DNA from: Rhodoferax sp.
Lineage (GTDB): Bacteria; Pseudomonadota; Gammaproteobacteria; Burkholderiales; Burkholderiaceae_C
Direction of reading: 5' to 3'
NCBI RefSeq assembly: GCF_028715765.1
Contig: NZ_JAQURE010000025.1
Location: 1-44,290, forward strand
DNA: 44,290 bases
Shown here: in pieces, positions 25,834 through 33,639 of the stretch
Position numbering within the stretch: position 1 is the first letter of the stretch
How the letters are laid out: each line of letters starts with the position of its first letter
Position numbers and translations under genes: made by a program
Notes under the pieces: model-generated
Databases searched by the model: none
Told to the model about the DNA's origin: nothing
The model's input: the letters and a program-made list of their open reading frames with translations, nothing else

Positions 25834-27294
25834 ATGAAACAGATTCTGAACTTCATCAACGGCGAATACGTCAGCAACGTCAGCGGCAAGACGTACGAAA
25901 AACGCAATCCCGTAGACAACTCCCTGATCGGCATGGTCCATGAAGCCGGCCAGCCCGAGGTGGACGCGGCAGTTGCCGCCGCCCGTGCCGCCCTGCACGG
26001 CCCCTGGGGCAAACTCTCGGTGGTGGACCGCTGCGCCATGCTCGACGGCGTGGTGGCCGAGATCAACCGCCGCTTTGATGACTTTTTGCAAGCCGAGATT
26101 GCCGACACCGGCAAACCCGCGCACCTGGCCTCGCACATCGACATCCCGCGCGGTGCCGCCAACTTCAAGATCTTCACCGACACCATCAAAAACGTCTCGA
26201 CCGAATCCTTCGAGATGCGCACCCCCGACGGCAAGACCGCCCGCAGCTACGGTGTACGCACACCACGTGGTGTCATCGCCATCATCTGCCCATGGAACCT
26301 GCCACTGCTGCTGATGACCTGGAAATGTGGCCCGGCCATGGCCTGCGGCAACACCGTGGTGGTCAAACCGTCGGAAGCCACCCCCAGCACCGCCACCCTG
26401 TTGGGCGAAGTCATGAACAAGGTCGGCGTGCCGCCAGGCGTTTACAACGTGGTCAACGGTTTTGGTGTCAATTCCGCCGGCTCCTTCCTCACCGCCCACC
26501 AGGGTGTCAACGGCATCACCTTCACTGGCGAAACCAAAACCGGCACCGCCATCATGAAAGCCGGTGCCGACGGCATCCGCCCGGTGTCTTTGGAGCTCGG
26601 TGGCAAGAATGCCGCTGTGGTCTTTGCCGACTGCGATTTTGAGAACACCATCGCCACGGTGACCCGTTCCTGCTTCGAGAACGCCGGCCAGGTCTGCCTG
26701 GGCACCGAGCGCGTGTATGTGGAGCGCCCGATTTTTGAGAAGTTCGTCGCCGCGCTGAAGGAGCAGGCCCAGAAGATGAAACCGGGCCGCCCGTTTGACC
26801 ATGACACCAAGATCGGCCCGCTGGTGAGCAAAATCCACCAGAAAAAAGTGCTGGGCATGTACCAGAAGGCCAAGGAAGAGGGCGCCAACATCGTCTTCGG
26901 CGGCGGCATTCCCGACATGCCCGACGATTTGAAGGACGGCTGCTGGGTGCAACCCACCATCTGGACCGGTCTGCCCGAAACCGCCACCGTTGTCACCGAA
27001 GAAATCTTCGGGCCCTGCTGCCACATCCAGCCGTTTGACACCGAAGAAGAAGTGCTCAACATGGTCAACGCCAACCGCTATGGTCTGGCCACCTCGATCC
27101 ACACGCAGGACATCAGCCGTGCCATGCGTCTGGCGGGCGCGATTGAAGTCGGCCTGTGCTGGATCAACAGCTGGTTCCTGCGCGACCTGCGCACGCCCTT
27201 TGGCGGCTCCAAGCAGTCGGGCATCGGGCGCGAAGGCGGCGTGCACTCGCTGGAGTTCTACACCGAACTGCGCAACGTGATGATCAAGTATTGA
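25834..27294 (+). CDS. dmpC: 2-hydroxymuconic semialdehyde dehydrogenase
   Basis: The 486-residue aldehyde dehydrogenase oxidises the ring-cleavage semialdehyde to 2-hydroxymuconate (4-oxalocrotonate) with NAD. It shows CPWNLPLLL (N155 holds the oxyanion), ELGGKNAAVVF with general base E254, and the nucleophile C288 in FENAGQVCLGTERV. The C-terminal FGGSKQSGIGREGG motif is typical. Length and context agree with DmpC/XylG. It opens the 4-oxalocrotonate branch that also uses DmpI and DmpH. Confidence 0.96.
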   Translation: MKQILNFINGEYVSNVSGKTYEKRNPVDNSLIGMVHEAGQPEVDAAVAAARAALHGPWGKLSVVDRCAMLDGVVAEINRRFDDFLQAEIADTGKPAHLASHIDIPRGAANFKIFTDTIKNVSTESFEMRTPDGKTARSYGVRTPRGVIAIICPWNLPLLLMTWKCGPAMACGNTVVVKPSEATPSTATLLGEVMNKVGVPPGVYNVVNGFGVNSAGSFLTAHQGVNGITFTGETKTGTAIMKAGADGIRPVSLELGGKNAAVVFADCDFENTIATVTRSCFENAGQVCLGTERVYVERPIFEKFVAALKEQAQKMKPGRPFDHDTKIGPLVSKIHQKKVLGMYQKAKEEGANIVFGGGIPDMPDDLKDGCWVQPTIWTGLPETATVVTEEIFGPCCHIQPFDTEEEVLNMVNANRYGLATSIHTQDISRAMRLAGAIEVGLCWINSWFLRDLRTPFGGSKQSGIGREGGVHSLEFYTELRNVMIKY

Positions 27295-27305
27295 AAGACA
27301 AATCT

Positions 27306-28145
27306 ATGACCCAGAATCCTGAAATCGGCAAATCTATTGTTGCCAACGGCATCACCACCAACTACCACGACGTCGGCACCGGCTTTCCGCTGCTGATGAT
27401 CCACGGCTCGGGTCCGGGCGTGAGCGCCTGGGCCAACTGGCGCCTGAGCATTCCGGTGCTGGCCAAAGAGCGCCGGGTGATTGCGCCCGACATGGTGGGC
27501 TTTGGTTACAGTGATCGCCCGGCCGGCATCCAGTACCACATGGCCACCTGGGTGGCGCAGGCCGTGGGCCTGCTTGATGCGCTGAAGATCGAGCAGGCCG
27601 ACCTGGTCGGCAACTCGTTTGGCGGTGGCCTGGCGCTCGCGCTGGCCATTTCACACCCCAAGCGGGTGCGCCGCCTGGTGTTGATGGGCGCAGCCGGGGT
27701 GTCGTTCCCGATAACTCCCGGTCTGGATGCGGTCTGGGGCTACCAGCCCTCGATTGCCAACATGCGCAAGCTGATGGACTTGTTCGCCTTTGACCGCTCA
27801 CTGATGAGTGACGAACTGGCCGAATTGCGTTTTAAGGCCAGCATCCAGCCCGGCTTTCAGGAAGCCTTTCAATCGATGTTTCCTGCGCCCCGGCAAAACG
27901 GCGTAGATGCGCTGGCCAGCACTGAGGTCGACATTCGCGCGCTGCCGCACGAGACCCTGGTGCTGCATGGCCGGGAAGACCTGGTGATTCCGTTGTCGAA
28001 CTCCCTGACCTTGGCCCAATGGATTGACCGCGCGCAACTGCATGTGTTTGGCCGCTGTGGCCACTGGACGCAGATTGAGCACGCAGCCCGCTTTTGCCAA
28101 CTGGTTGGGAATTTCCTGGCCGAGGCCGACGCACAGGCTGCCTGA
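27306..28145 (+). CDS. dmpD: 2-hydroxymuconic semialdehyde hydrolase
   Basis: From the ATG at 27306 the protein has 279 residues and the alpha/beta hydrolase fold of carbon-carbon bond hydrolases. The triad is S104 (GNSFGGG), D225 (LHGREDLVIP) and H253 (RCGHWTQIEH), with LLMIHGSGPGVSAWANWR as the oxyanion region. It cleaves the semialdehyde to 2-hydroxypent-2,4-dienoate and formate, the branch used for ketone-type products of methylated phenols. The start lies 11 bases after dmpC; the longer upstream frame overlaps dmpC and is rejected. Confidence 0.95.
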   Translation: MTQNPEIGKSIVANGITTNYHDVGTGFPLLMIHGSGPGVSAWANWRLSIPVLAKERRVIAPDMVGFGYSDRPAGIQYHMATWVAQAVGLLDALKIEQADLVGNSFGGGLALALAISHPKRVRRLVLMGAAGVSFPITPGLDAVWGYQPSIANMRKLMDLFAFDRSLMSDELAELRFKASIQPGFQEAFQSMFPAPRQNGVDALASTEVDIRALPHETLVLHGREDLVIPLSNSLTLAQWIDRAQLHVFGRCGHWTQIEHAARFCQLVGNFLAEADAQAA

Positions 28146-28161
28146 TAGATTTAGAAAAATA

Positions 28162-28214
28162 CAAAGTTGATAGCTACTTGTGCTTATTTCATAAGAGCTA
28201 GAGGCGTAAAACAT
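28162..28214. repeat. Comamonadaceae-type small palindromic repeat
   Basis: The dmpD-dmpE gap contains TTGATAGCTACTTGTGCTTA, then TTTC, then ATAAGAGCTAGAGGCGTAAA. The arms TAGCT...GCTTAT and ATAAG-AGCTA form an imperfect hairpin. I recognise this as a motif scattered between genes in Comamonadaceae genomes (from memory). The local AT content is higher than in the flanking genes. Confidence 0.6.
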
Positions 28215-28243
28215 CATTAATTAACCAACCGGACTGAACCTCA

Positions 28244-29026
28244 ATGGATTCAAAACTGATCGAAACCCTGGGCGACGAGCTCTACCACGCCATGAGCACC
28301 CAAACCGTGGTGGACCCGCTCACCACGCGTCACCCCGACATCACCATCGAGCACGCCTACCACATCCAACAGCGCATGTTGTCACGCCGCATCCAAGCGG
28401 GAGAACGCGTGGTGGGCAAAAAAATTGGTGTGACCTCGGCGGCGGTGATGAACATGCTGGGTGTGTACCAGCCCGATTTCGGCTACCTGCTGGACGGCAT
28501 GATCTACAACGAAGGCCAGTCCATCGACATCGCCACGCTGATCCAGCCCAAGGCCGAGGGTGAAATTGCCTTCATTCTTAAAAAAGACCTGATGGGCCCG
28601 GGCATCAGCAACGCCGACGTGCTGGCTGCCACCGAATGTGTGATGCCGTGTTTTGAGATCGTGGACAGCCGCATCCGCGACTGGAAGATCAAGATCCAGG
28701 ACACCGTGGCAGACAACGCCAGCTGCGGTGTCTTTGTCTTGGGCGACCGCGCTGTGGACCCCCGTCGCATCGACTTGTCCACCTGCGGCATGGTACTGGA
28801 GAAAAACGGCGAGATCATTGGTACCGGCGCCGGTGCGGCCGCCTTGGGCTCACCGGTGAACGCCGTCACATGGCTGGTTAACACCTTGGGCCGCCTGGGC
28901 ATTGGCATGAAAGCCGGGGAGGTGATTCTGTCAGGCGCACTTGCCGCCATGTCACCCGCCAAGGCCGGTGACAACTTCCGGGTGTCGATTGGCGGGCTGG
29001 GCAGCTGCTCGGTGCGCTTTTCCTGA
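28244..29026 (+). CDS. dmpE: 2-oxopent-4-enoate (2-hydroxypenta-2,4-dienoate) hydratase
   Basis: The 260-residue protein belongs to the FAH-related hydratase/decarboxylase family. It shows RVVGKKIGVTSAAVMNMLGV (near 50), PKAEGEIAFILKKDL (metal-binding acids near 105), CFEIVDSRIRDWKI (near 138) and a glycine-rich end. It adds water to the dienoate to give 4-hydroxy-2-oxovalerate with a divalent metal. It is a paralogue of dmpH at 32435; in known systems DmpE and DmpH form a complex. Confidence 0.94.
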   Translation: MDSKLIETLGDELYHAMSTQTVVDPLTTRHPDITIEHAYHIQQRMLSRRIQAGERVVGKKIGVTSAAVMNMLGVYQPDFGYLLDGMIYNEGQSIDIATLIQPKAEGEIAFILKKDLMGPGISNADVLAATECVMPCFEIVDSRIRDWKIKIQDTVADNASCGVFVLGDRAVDPRRIDLSTCGMVLEKNGEIIGTGAGAAALGSPVNAVTWLVNTLGRLGIGMKAGEVILSGALAAMSPAKAGDNFRVSIGGLGSCSVRFS

Positions 29027-29042
29027 AACTGCCTGAGTCGTC

Positions 29043-29636
29043 ATGGCTACAGCCGATCCTCACGCCCCCAGCGCCGTCACCGTGCTGGTGTCGCGCCGCG
29101 TCAAGCCGGCTCATGAGGCCGCTTTCGAGCAGGCATCGGAGGCGATGACCGCTGCCGCCCGGCTTTTCCCGGGTTACCTCGGTGGTCAGTTGGTGCGTCC
29201 GGACGCGCAGGCAGACGACGAGGAAAGCAACCTGTACCACGCGGTGTTTGCCTTTGACACGCCTGAGCACATGCAAGCCTGGCAAACCTCGTCTGTGCGC
29301 ACCGAGCGCCTGCAGGCCATTGCGCCGCACACGCTCGGCAGCACCAGGTTGCGTGAGGTCAGTGGCCTGGGCCACTGGTTTACCCCGCCCACAGGTGCAG
29401 TGCACCAGCCACCACCACGCTGGAAAGTGGCAGTGGTCACCTGGTTGGGCATCTTCCCCACGGTGTACGTGCTGTTCCTGACCGTGGCACCGCTGCTGGC
29501 CAACTGGCCGCTGCTGCCTCGCGTGATGGTCATCACGTTGCTGGTGGTGCTGCTGCTCATGACTTGGGTGGTTGCGCCGCGCCTGACCCGCTGGCTAAAA
29601 CCCTTTTTGTATCCGCCTGCACGCGGCAACACCTGA
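29043..29636 (+). CDS. ABM-domain protein with two C-terminal membrane helices
   Basis: The 197-residue product has an antibiotic-biosynthesis-monooxygenase (ABM) ferredoxin-like domain at about 12-105 (VTVLVSRRVKPAHEAAFEQA, YHAVFAFDTPEHMQAW). After a proline-rich linker come two hydrophobic helices, about 128-150 and 158-178. The fusion is known in hypothetical membrane proteins, but its function is not. It lies 16 bases after dmpE and 12 before an SDR gene, so it is in the operon, although it does not belong to the standard dmp/aph set. Confidence 0.8.
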   Translation: MATADPHAPSAVTVLVSRRVKPAHEAAFEQASEAMTAAARLFPGYLGGQLVRPDAQADDEESNLYHAVFAFDTPEHMQAWQTSSVRTERLQAIAPHTLGSTRLREVSGLGHWFTPPTGAVHQPPPRWKVAVVTWLGIFPTVYVLFLTVAPLLANWPLLPRVMVITLLVVLLLMTWVVAPRLTRWLKPFLYPPARGNT

Positions 29637-29648
29637 CAAGGAGTCTGT

Positions 29649-30443
29649 ATGGATTTATTACTCAAAGGCAAACGCGCCCTGGTGACCGGCTCTACCTCCG
29701 GCATTGGTTGGGCCACCGCCCGCGAACTTGCGGCAGAAGGAGCGCATGTGATCCTCAATGGCCGCGACAAGGCGCGACTGGCCAGCGCTGTGGCTCGCCT
29801 TCAGTCCGAGTTGCCGCAAGCTTCAATCGACGGCGTCGCCGCTGACCTGTCGACATCCGCCGGTTGCCAGCAGTTACTGGCGGCTGCGGGTGAACTTGAT
29901 ATTTTGGTCAACAACCTGGGCATCTTTGAGCCCAAGGCCTTTGAGCAGATCAGCGACGACGACTGGATGCGCTTTTTTGAAGTCAATGTGATGAGCGGTG
30001 TGCGTCTGGCACGGCATCACTTGGCTGACATGAAAGCGCGCGGCTGGGGCCGCATTGTGTTCATCTCCAGCGAGTCAGGCATTTGCCCACCGGGCGACAT
30101 GGTGCATTACGGCATGAGCAAGTCGGCGCAACTTTCGGTGTCGCGTGGTCTGGCTGAGACCTGTACCGGTACCGGTGTGACCGTCAACAGCGTGCTGCCT
30201 GGCCCAACCCGCACCGAAGGGGTGGGCGAGTTCTTTGCCACGCTGGCTCGCGAAGCCGGCCAGACGCTGGAACAGGCTGAGCGTGACTTTTTCAAATCGG
30301 GCCGCCCGACCTCGCTGTTGCAGCGTTTCATCGAGCCCGCTGAAGTGGCCGCCATGGTGGCCTATGTGTGCAGTCCGCGTTCGGCGGCTACCAATGGCGC
30401 TGCGCTGCGCGTCGATGGCGGCGTGGTTCGCTCTCTTATCTAA
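29649..30443 (+). CDS. SDR-family oxidoreductase
   Basis: The 264-residue short-chain dehydrogenase has the cofactor motif TGSTSGIG (13-20), NNLG (88-91), catalytic S140/S141 (VFISSES) and YxxxK with Y154 and K158 (HYGMSKSA). R39 after the second strand (NGRDKAR) suggests NADP(H). It ends with the usual [14 protein letters not shown]. The substrate is unknown; its position between dmpE and dmpF suggests a side reaction of the meta pathway, perhaps on an aldehyde or keto intermediate. This is inference only. Confidence 0.88.
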   Translation: MDLLLKGKRALVTGSTSGIGWATARELAAEGAHVILNGRDKARLASAVARLQSELPQASIDGVAADLSTSAGCQQLLAAAGELDILVNNLGIFEPKAFEQISDDDWMRFFEVNVMSGVRLARHHLADMKARGWGRIVFISSESGICPPGDMVHYGMSKSAQLSVSRGLAETCTGTGVTVNSVLPGPTRTEGVGEFFATLAREAGQTLEQAERDFFKSGRPTSLLQRFIEPAEVAAMVAYVCSPRSAATNGAALRVDGGVVRSLI

Positions 30444-30463
30444 TTTCAACTGACGGAGTTTTT

Positions 30464-31375
30464 ATGAAAAAAATCAAATGTGCCCTGATCGGGCCCGGCA
30501 ACATCGGCACCGACCTACTGGCCAAACTGCAACGCAGTCCGGTGCTGGAGCCAGTCTGGATGGTGGGGATTGACCCCAATTCAGACGGCCTCAAACGTGC
30601 CCGCGAGATGGGCATCAAAACCACTGCGGAAGGCGTGGATGGCCTGATTCCTCACATGGTGGCAGACGGCGTGCAAATCGTTTTCGATGCAACCAGTGCC
30701 TATGTGCACGCCGAAAACAGCCGCAAAGTGAATGCCCTTGGCGCGCTGATGATTGACCTGACACCTGCGGCCATCGGCCCGTTTTGTGTGCCGCCAGTCA
30801 ACCTGATCGAGCATGTGGGCAAGGGTGAGATGAACGTCAACATGGTCACCTGCGGCGGCCAGGCCACGATCCCGATGGTAGCGGCGGTGAGCCGCGTGCA
30901 AGCGGTGGCGTATGGCGAAATTGTGGCCACCGTGTCGAGTAAATCTGCCGGCCCCGGCACGCGCAAGAACATTGATGAATTCACTCGCACCACCGCCAGT
31001 GCAGTGGAAAAAGTCGGTGGTGCCAAAAAGGGCAAGGCCATCATCATCCTCAACCCGGCTGAGCCGCCGCTCATCATGCGCGACACGGTGCACTGCCTGA
31101 CGGAGACCGAGCCCGATCAGGCCAAGATCACCGAGTCGATCCACGCCATGATCAAAGAGGTGCAAAAGTATGTGCCGGGCTACAAACTGGTGAACGGCCC
31201 GGTGTTTGACGGCAACCGGGTGTCGGTCTTTCTGGAAGTGGAGGGCCTGGGCGACTACTTGCCCAAGTACGCCGGCAACCTCGACATCATGACCGCTGCC
31301 GCCGCTCGCACGGCAGAGATGTTTGCCGAAGAAATCATTGCGGGTCGCTTGACGCTCAAACCCCTGCAAGCCTGA
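30464..31375 (+). CDS. dmpF: Acetaldehyde dehydrogenase (acylating)
   Basis: From the ATG at 30464 the enzyme has 303 residues. The NAD-binding [11 protein letters not shown] lies at 9-19 and the catalytic cysteine C130 in [13 protein letters not shown]. It turns acetaldehyde into acetyl-CoA and receives it through a protein tunnel from the aldolase DmpG, which is encoded next. Longer upstream frames overlap the SDR gene and are rejected. GGAGTTTTT precedes the start. Confidence 0.96.
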   Translation: MKKIKCALIGPGNIGTDLLAKLQRSPVLEPVWMVGIDPNSDGLKRAREMGIKTTAEGVDGLIPHMVADGVQIVFDATSAYVHAENSRKVNALGALMIDLTPAAIGPFCVPPVNLIEHVGKGEMNVNMVTCGGQATIPMVAAVSRVQAVAYGEIVATVSSKSAGPGTRKNIDEFTRTTASAVEKVGGAKKGKAIIILNPAEPPLIMRDTVHCLTETEPDQAKITESIHAMIKEVQKYVPGYKLVNGPVFDGNRVSVFLEVEGLGDYLPKYAGNLDIMTAAAARTAEMFAEEIIAGRLTLKPLQA

Positions 31376-31395
31376 CCCCAACCTGGAGAATGAAC

Positions 31396-32421
31396 ATGAC
31401 ACAAGCCAAAAAAATCACCTTGCACGACATGACCCTGCGCGACGGCATGCACCCGAAACGCCACCTGATGACGCTGGAGCAGATGAAAAGCATCGCCTGC
31501 GGTCTGGATGCCGCAGGCATTCCGCTGATCGAAGTCACCCATGGCGACGGCCTGGGCGGCTCTTCCGTCAACTACGGTTTTCCAGCCCACACCGACGAGG
31601 AATACCTCGGCACCGTGATCCCGCTGATGACACAAGCCAAAATATCCGCGCTGCTGCTGCCCGGTATCGGCACCGTTGACCACCTACTGATGGCCAAAGA
31701 CTTGGGCGTGCACACCATCCGTGTCGCCACGCATTGCACCGAAGCCGATGTGTCCGAACAGCACATCACCAAGGCTCGCGCGCTGGGCATGGACACCGTG
31801 GGTTTTCTGATGATGGCACACATGGCCAGCGCAGAAAAACTGGTTACCCAGGCCAAACTGATGGAAGGCTACGGGGCCAATTGCATCTACGTCACCGACT
31901 CGGCCGGTCACATGTTGCCCAAGGATGTGAAAGAAAAGCTGAACGCCGTGCGGCAGGCGCTGAAACCCGAGACCGAATTGGGCTTTCACGGCCACCACAA
32001 CCTGGCCATGGGTGTGGCCAATTCGCTGGCAGCGATTGAAGTCGGTGCCAACCGCATCGACGCAGCGGCTGCGGGATTGGGCGCTGGTGCAGGCAACACG
32101 CCGATGGAGGTGCTGGTGTCAGTGCTGGACCTGATGGGCATCCCCACTGGTGTGGATGTGTACAAGATCCAGGACGTGGCCGAAGACCTGGTGGTGCCGA
32201 TCATGGACTTCCCGATACGTATTGACCGCGACGCGTTGACCTTGGGTTACGCCGGTGTCTATGGCAGCTTCTTGCTGTTTGCCAAACGCGCAGAGAAGAA
32301 ATACGGTGTCAGCGCCCGCGACATCCTGGTCGAAATGGGTCGGCGCGGCATGGTCGGCGGCCAGGAAGACATGATTGAAGACACAGCCATGACGCTGGCC
32401 CGTGCCCGTGCTGCGGCATAA
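31396..32421 (+). CDS. dmpG: 4-hydroxy-2-oxovalerate aldolase
   Basis: I place the start at the ATG at 31396 because GGAG lies 7 bases upstream; the ATG at 31390 would sit almost on the binding site. The product has 341 residues and is a DRE-TIM aldolase: [11 protein letters not shown] (R15, D16) and the metal ligands in [11 protein letters not shown]. It splits 4-hydroxy-2-oxovalerate into pyruvate and acetaldehyde and channels the latter to DmpF. Length and order are standard. Confidence 0.96.
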   Translation: MTQAKKITLHDMTLRDGMHPKRHLMTLEQMKSIACGLDAAGIPLIEVTHGDGLGGSSVNYGFPAHTDEEYLGTVIPLMTQAKISALLLPGIGTVDHLLMAKDLGVHTIRVATHCTEADVSEQHITKARALGMDTVGFLMMAHMASAEKLVTQAKLMEGYGANCIYVTDSAGHMLPKDVKEKLNAVRQALKPETELGFHGHHNLAMGVANSLAAIEVGANRIDAAAAGLGAGAGNTPMEVLVSVLDLMGIPTGVDVYKIQDVAEDLVVPIMDFPIRIDRDALTLGYAGVYGSFLLFAKRAEKKYGVSARDILVEMGRRGMVGGQEDMIEDTAMTLARARAAA

Positions 32422-32434
32422 CCCAAGGAACCCT

Positions 32435-33223
32435 ATGAAACTCGATATTCAAACCATCAACGCCTTGGCTGATCGGCTGGAAGGCTGCCAGCTGGCGCAA
32501 AAAGACACCACAAAAATCACCGATGACCATCCCGATATGGATTGGGATGATGCCTACGCCATCCAGAACGAAATCCGACGCCGTAAACTGGCCCGTGGCC
32601 GCACCATCGTCGGCCTGAAGGCTGGACTGACCTCACACGCCAAGATGAAGCAAATGGGTGTCAGCACGCCAGTGTTTGGCTTCATGACCGACGACTATGT
32701 GGTGGCAGACGGCGGCGAGTGCAAGGTGAGCGAATTGATTCACCCCAAGGTCGAGCCCGAAATTGCCTTTGTCACCAAGACTGAGCTGCGCGGCCCCGGC
32801 TGCCACATTGGCACCGTGCTGGCCGCCACCGACTTTGTCATGCCAGGTATTGAGGTGATTGACAGCCGCTACCGCGACTTCAAGTTTGACCTAAAAAGTG
32901 TGGTGGCCGATAACACCTCAGCCGCACGTTTTGTGGTGGGCGGTCAGCCGATGAACGTGAACGATTGCGACTTGCGCACGGTGGGCGTGGTGATGGAAAA
33001 GAACGGCGTGCCCGTCGCGTTTGGAGCCGGCGCCGCGGTGATGGGACACCCGGCGGCAGCCATTGCGGCACTGGCCAACTTGCTCGGTGCGCGTGGCGAG
33101 TGCATTCCTGCTGGCACCTTGATCCTGTCTGGTGGCATCACCGAAGCCGTGGCGGTACAAGCCGGTGACAACGTGACCCTGCGCGTGCAGGGCATGGGCA
33201 GCACTAGCATCCGTTTTGTTTAG
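32435..33223 (+). CDS. dmpH: 4-oxalocrotonate decarboxylase
   Basis: From the ATG at 32435, behind AAGGAA, the protein has 262 residues. It is a paralogue of DmpE with IVGLKAGLTSHAKMKQMGV, PKVEPEIAFVTKTEL and GIEVIDSRYRDFKF. It decarboxylates 2-oxo-3-hexenedioate to 2-hydroxypentadienoate, which its partner DmpE hydrates. The order E...H with DmpF and DmpG between them is that of known clusters. Confidence 0.95.
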   Translation: MKLDIQTINALADRLEGCQLAQKDTTKITDDHPDMDWDDAYAIQNEIRRRKLARGRTIVGLKAGLTSHAKMKQMGVSTPVFGFMTDDYVVADGGECKVSELIHPKVEPEIAFVTKTELRGPGCHIGTVLAATDFVMPGIEVIDSRYRDFKFDLKSVVADNTSAARFVVGGQPMNVNDCDLRTVGVVMEKNGVPVAFGAGAAVMGHPAAAIAALANLLGARGECIPAGTLILSGGITEAVAVQAGDNVTLRVQGMGSTSIRFV

Positions 33224-33247
33224 ACACAAATTTTCAGGAGAAACACC

Positions 33248-33439
33248 ATGCCATTTGCCCAGATATACATGATTGAAGGTCGTACCGAAGATCAAAAGCG
33301 CGCTGTGATCGAAAAGGTCAGCGCCGCCCTGGTTGAGGCCACCGGTGCGCCGCTGGCCAATGTGCGCGTCTGGATTCAGGATGTGCCCAAAGAAAACTGG
33401 GGCATCGCTGGGGTCAGCGCCAAAGATATGGGTCGTTAG
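33248..33439 (+). CDS. dmpI: 4-oxalocrotonate tautomerase
   Basis: The 63-codon protein becomes a 62-residue enzyme once Met is removed to expose the catalytic Pro (MPFAQIYMIEGR). R12 and R40 (Met-counted) match the Arg11 and Arg39 of the characterised enzyme. The aromatic residue at position 51 is Trp (NWGIAG) where the classical enzyme has Phe50. It isomerises 2-hydroxymuconate to 2-oxo-3-hexenedioate for DmpH. It is the last gene of the lower operon and is followed by a hairpin. Confidence 0.95.
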   Translation: MPFAQIYMIEGRTEDQKRAVIEKVSAALVEATGAPLANVRVWIQDVPKENWGIAGVSAKDMGR

Positions 33440-33516
33440 TAGCCTGGCAGACACAAAGCTTGTGTCACTGCGCTTGTCCATGTTGGGGCACCAGCTGCGC
33501 TGCCAGTCCATGTCAT

Positions 33517-33548
33517 CAGGACACAGGTGTTTCGGCACCTTTGTCCTG
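33517..33548 (+). terminator. Terminator-like hairpin after dmpI
   Basis: CAGGACA-C-AGGTG pairs with CACCT-T-TGTCCTG around a TTTCGG loop, a 12-bp stem with one mismatch, followed by TT. It probably ends or weakens the lower meta-pathway transcript before pyc. Confidence 0.55.
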
Positions 33549-33577
33549 TTCTGCGTTAACCGTGCAGTTCATTCATC

Positions 33578-33636
33578 AGTTGGGGTCAGAGCACGTCGCT
33601 ACCCGAGGTAGTCTGACCCACAAAGTTTTCTAACCC
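33578..33636 (+). repeat. REP-like stem-loop, copy 2 (before pyc)
   Basis: This copy matches the element at the end of dmpK over its first 21 bases and its tail. GGGTCAGA (33583-33590) pairs with TCTGACCC (33612-33619), with an inner CTACC-CGA-GGTAG hairpin. The inner arm sequence differs from copy 1 but pairing is kept. It ends only a few bases before the pyc ATG. Confidence 0.8.
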
Positions 33637-33639
33637 ACC

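Noticed and set aside
25819..27246. A 475-codon minus-strand frame opposite dmpC
   Set aside because: It lies entirely across the intact aldehyde dehydrogenase, and its composition is that of an antisense shadow.
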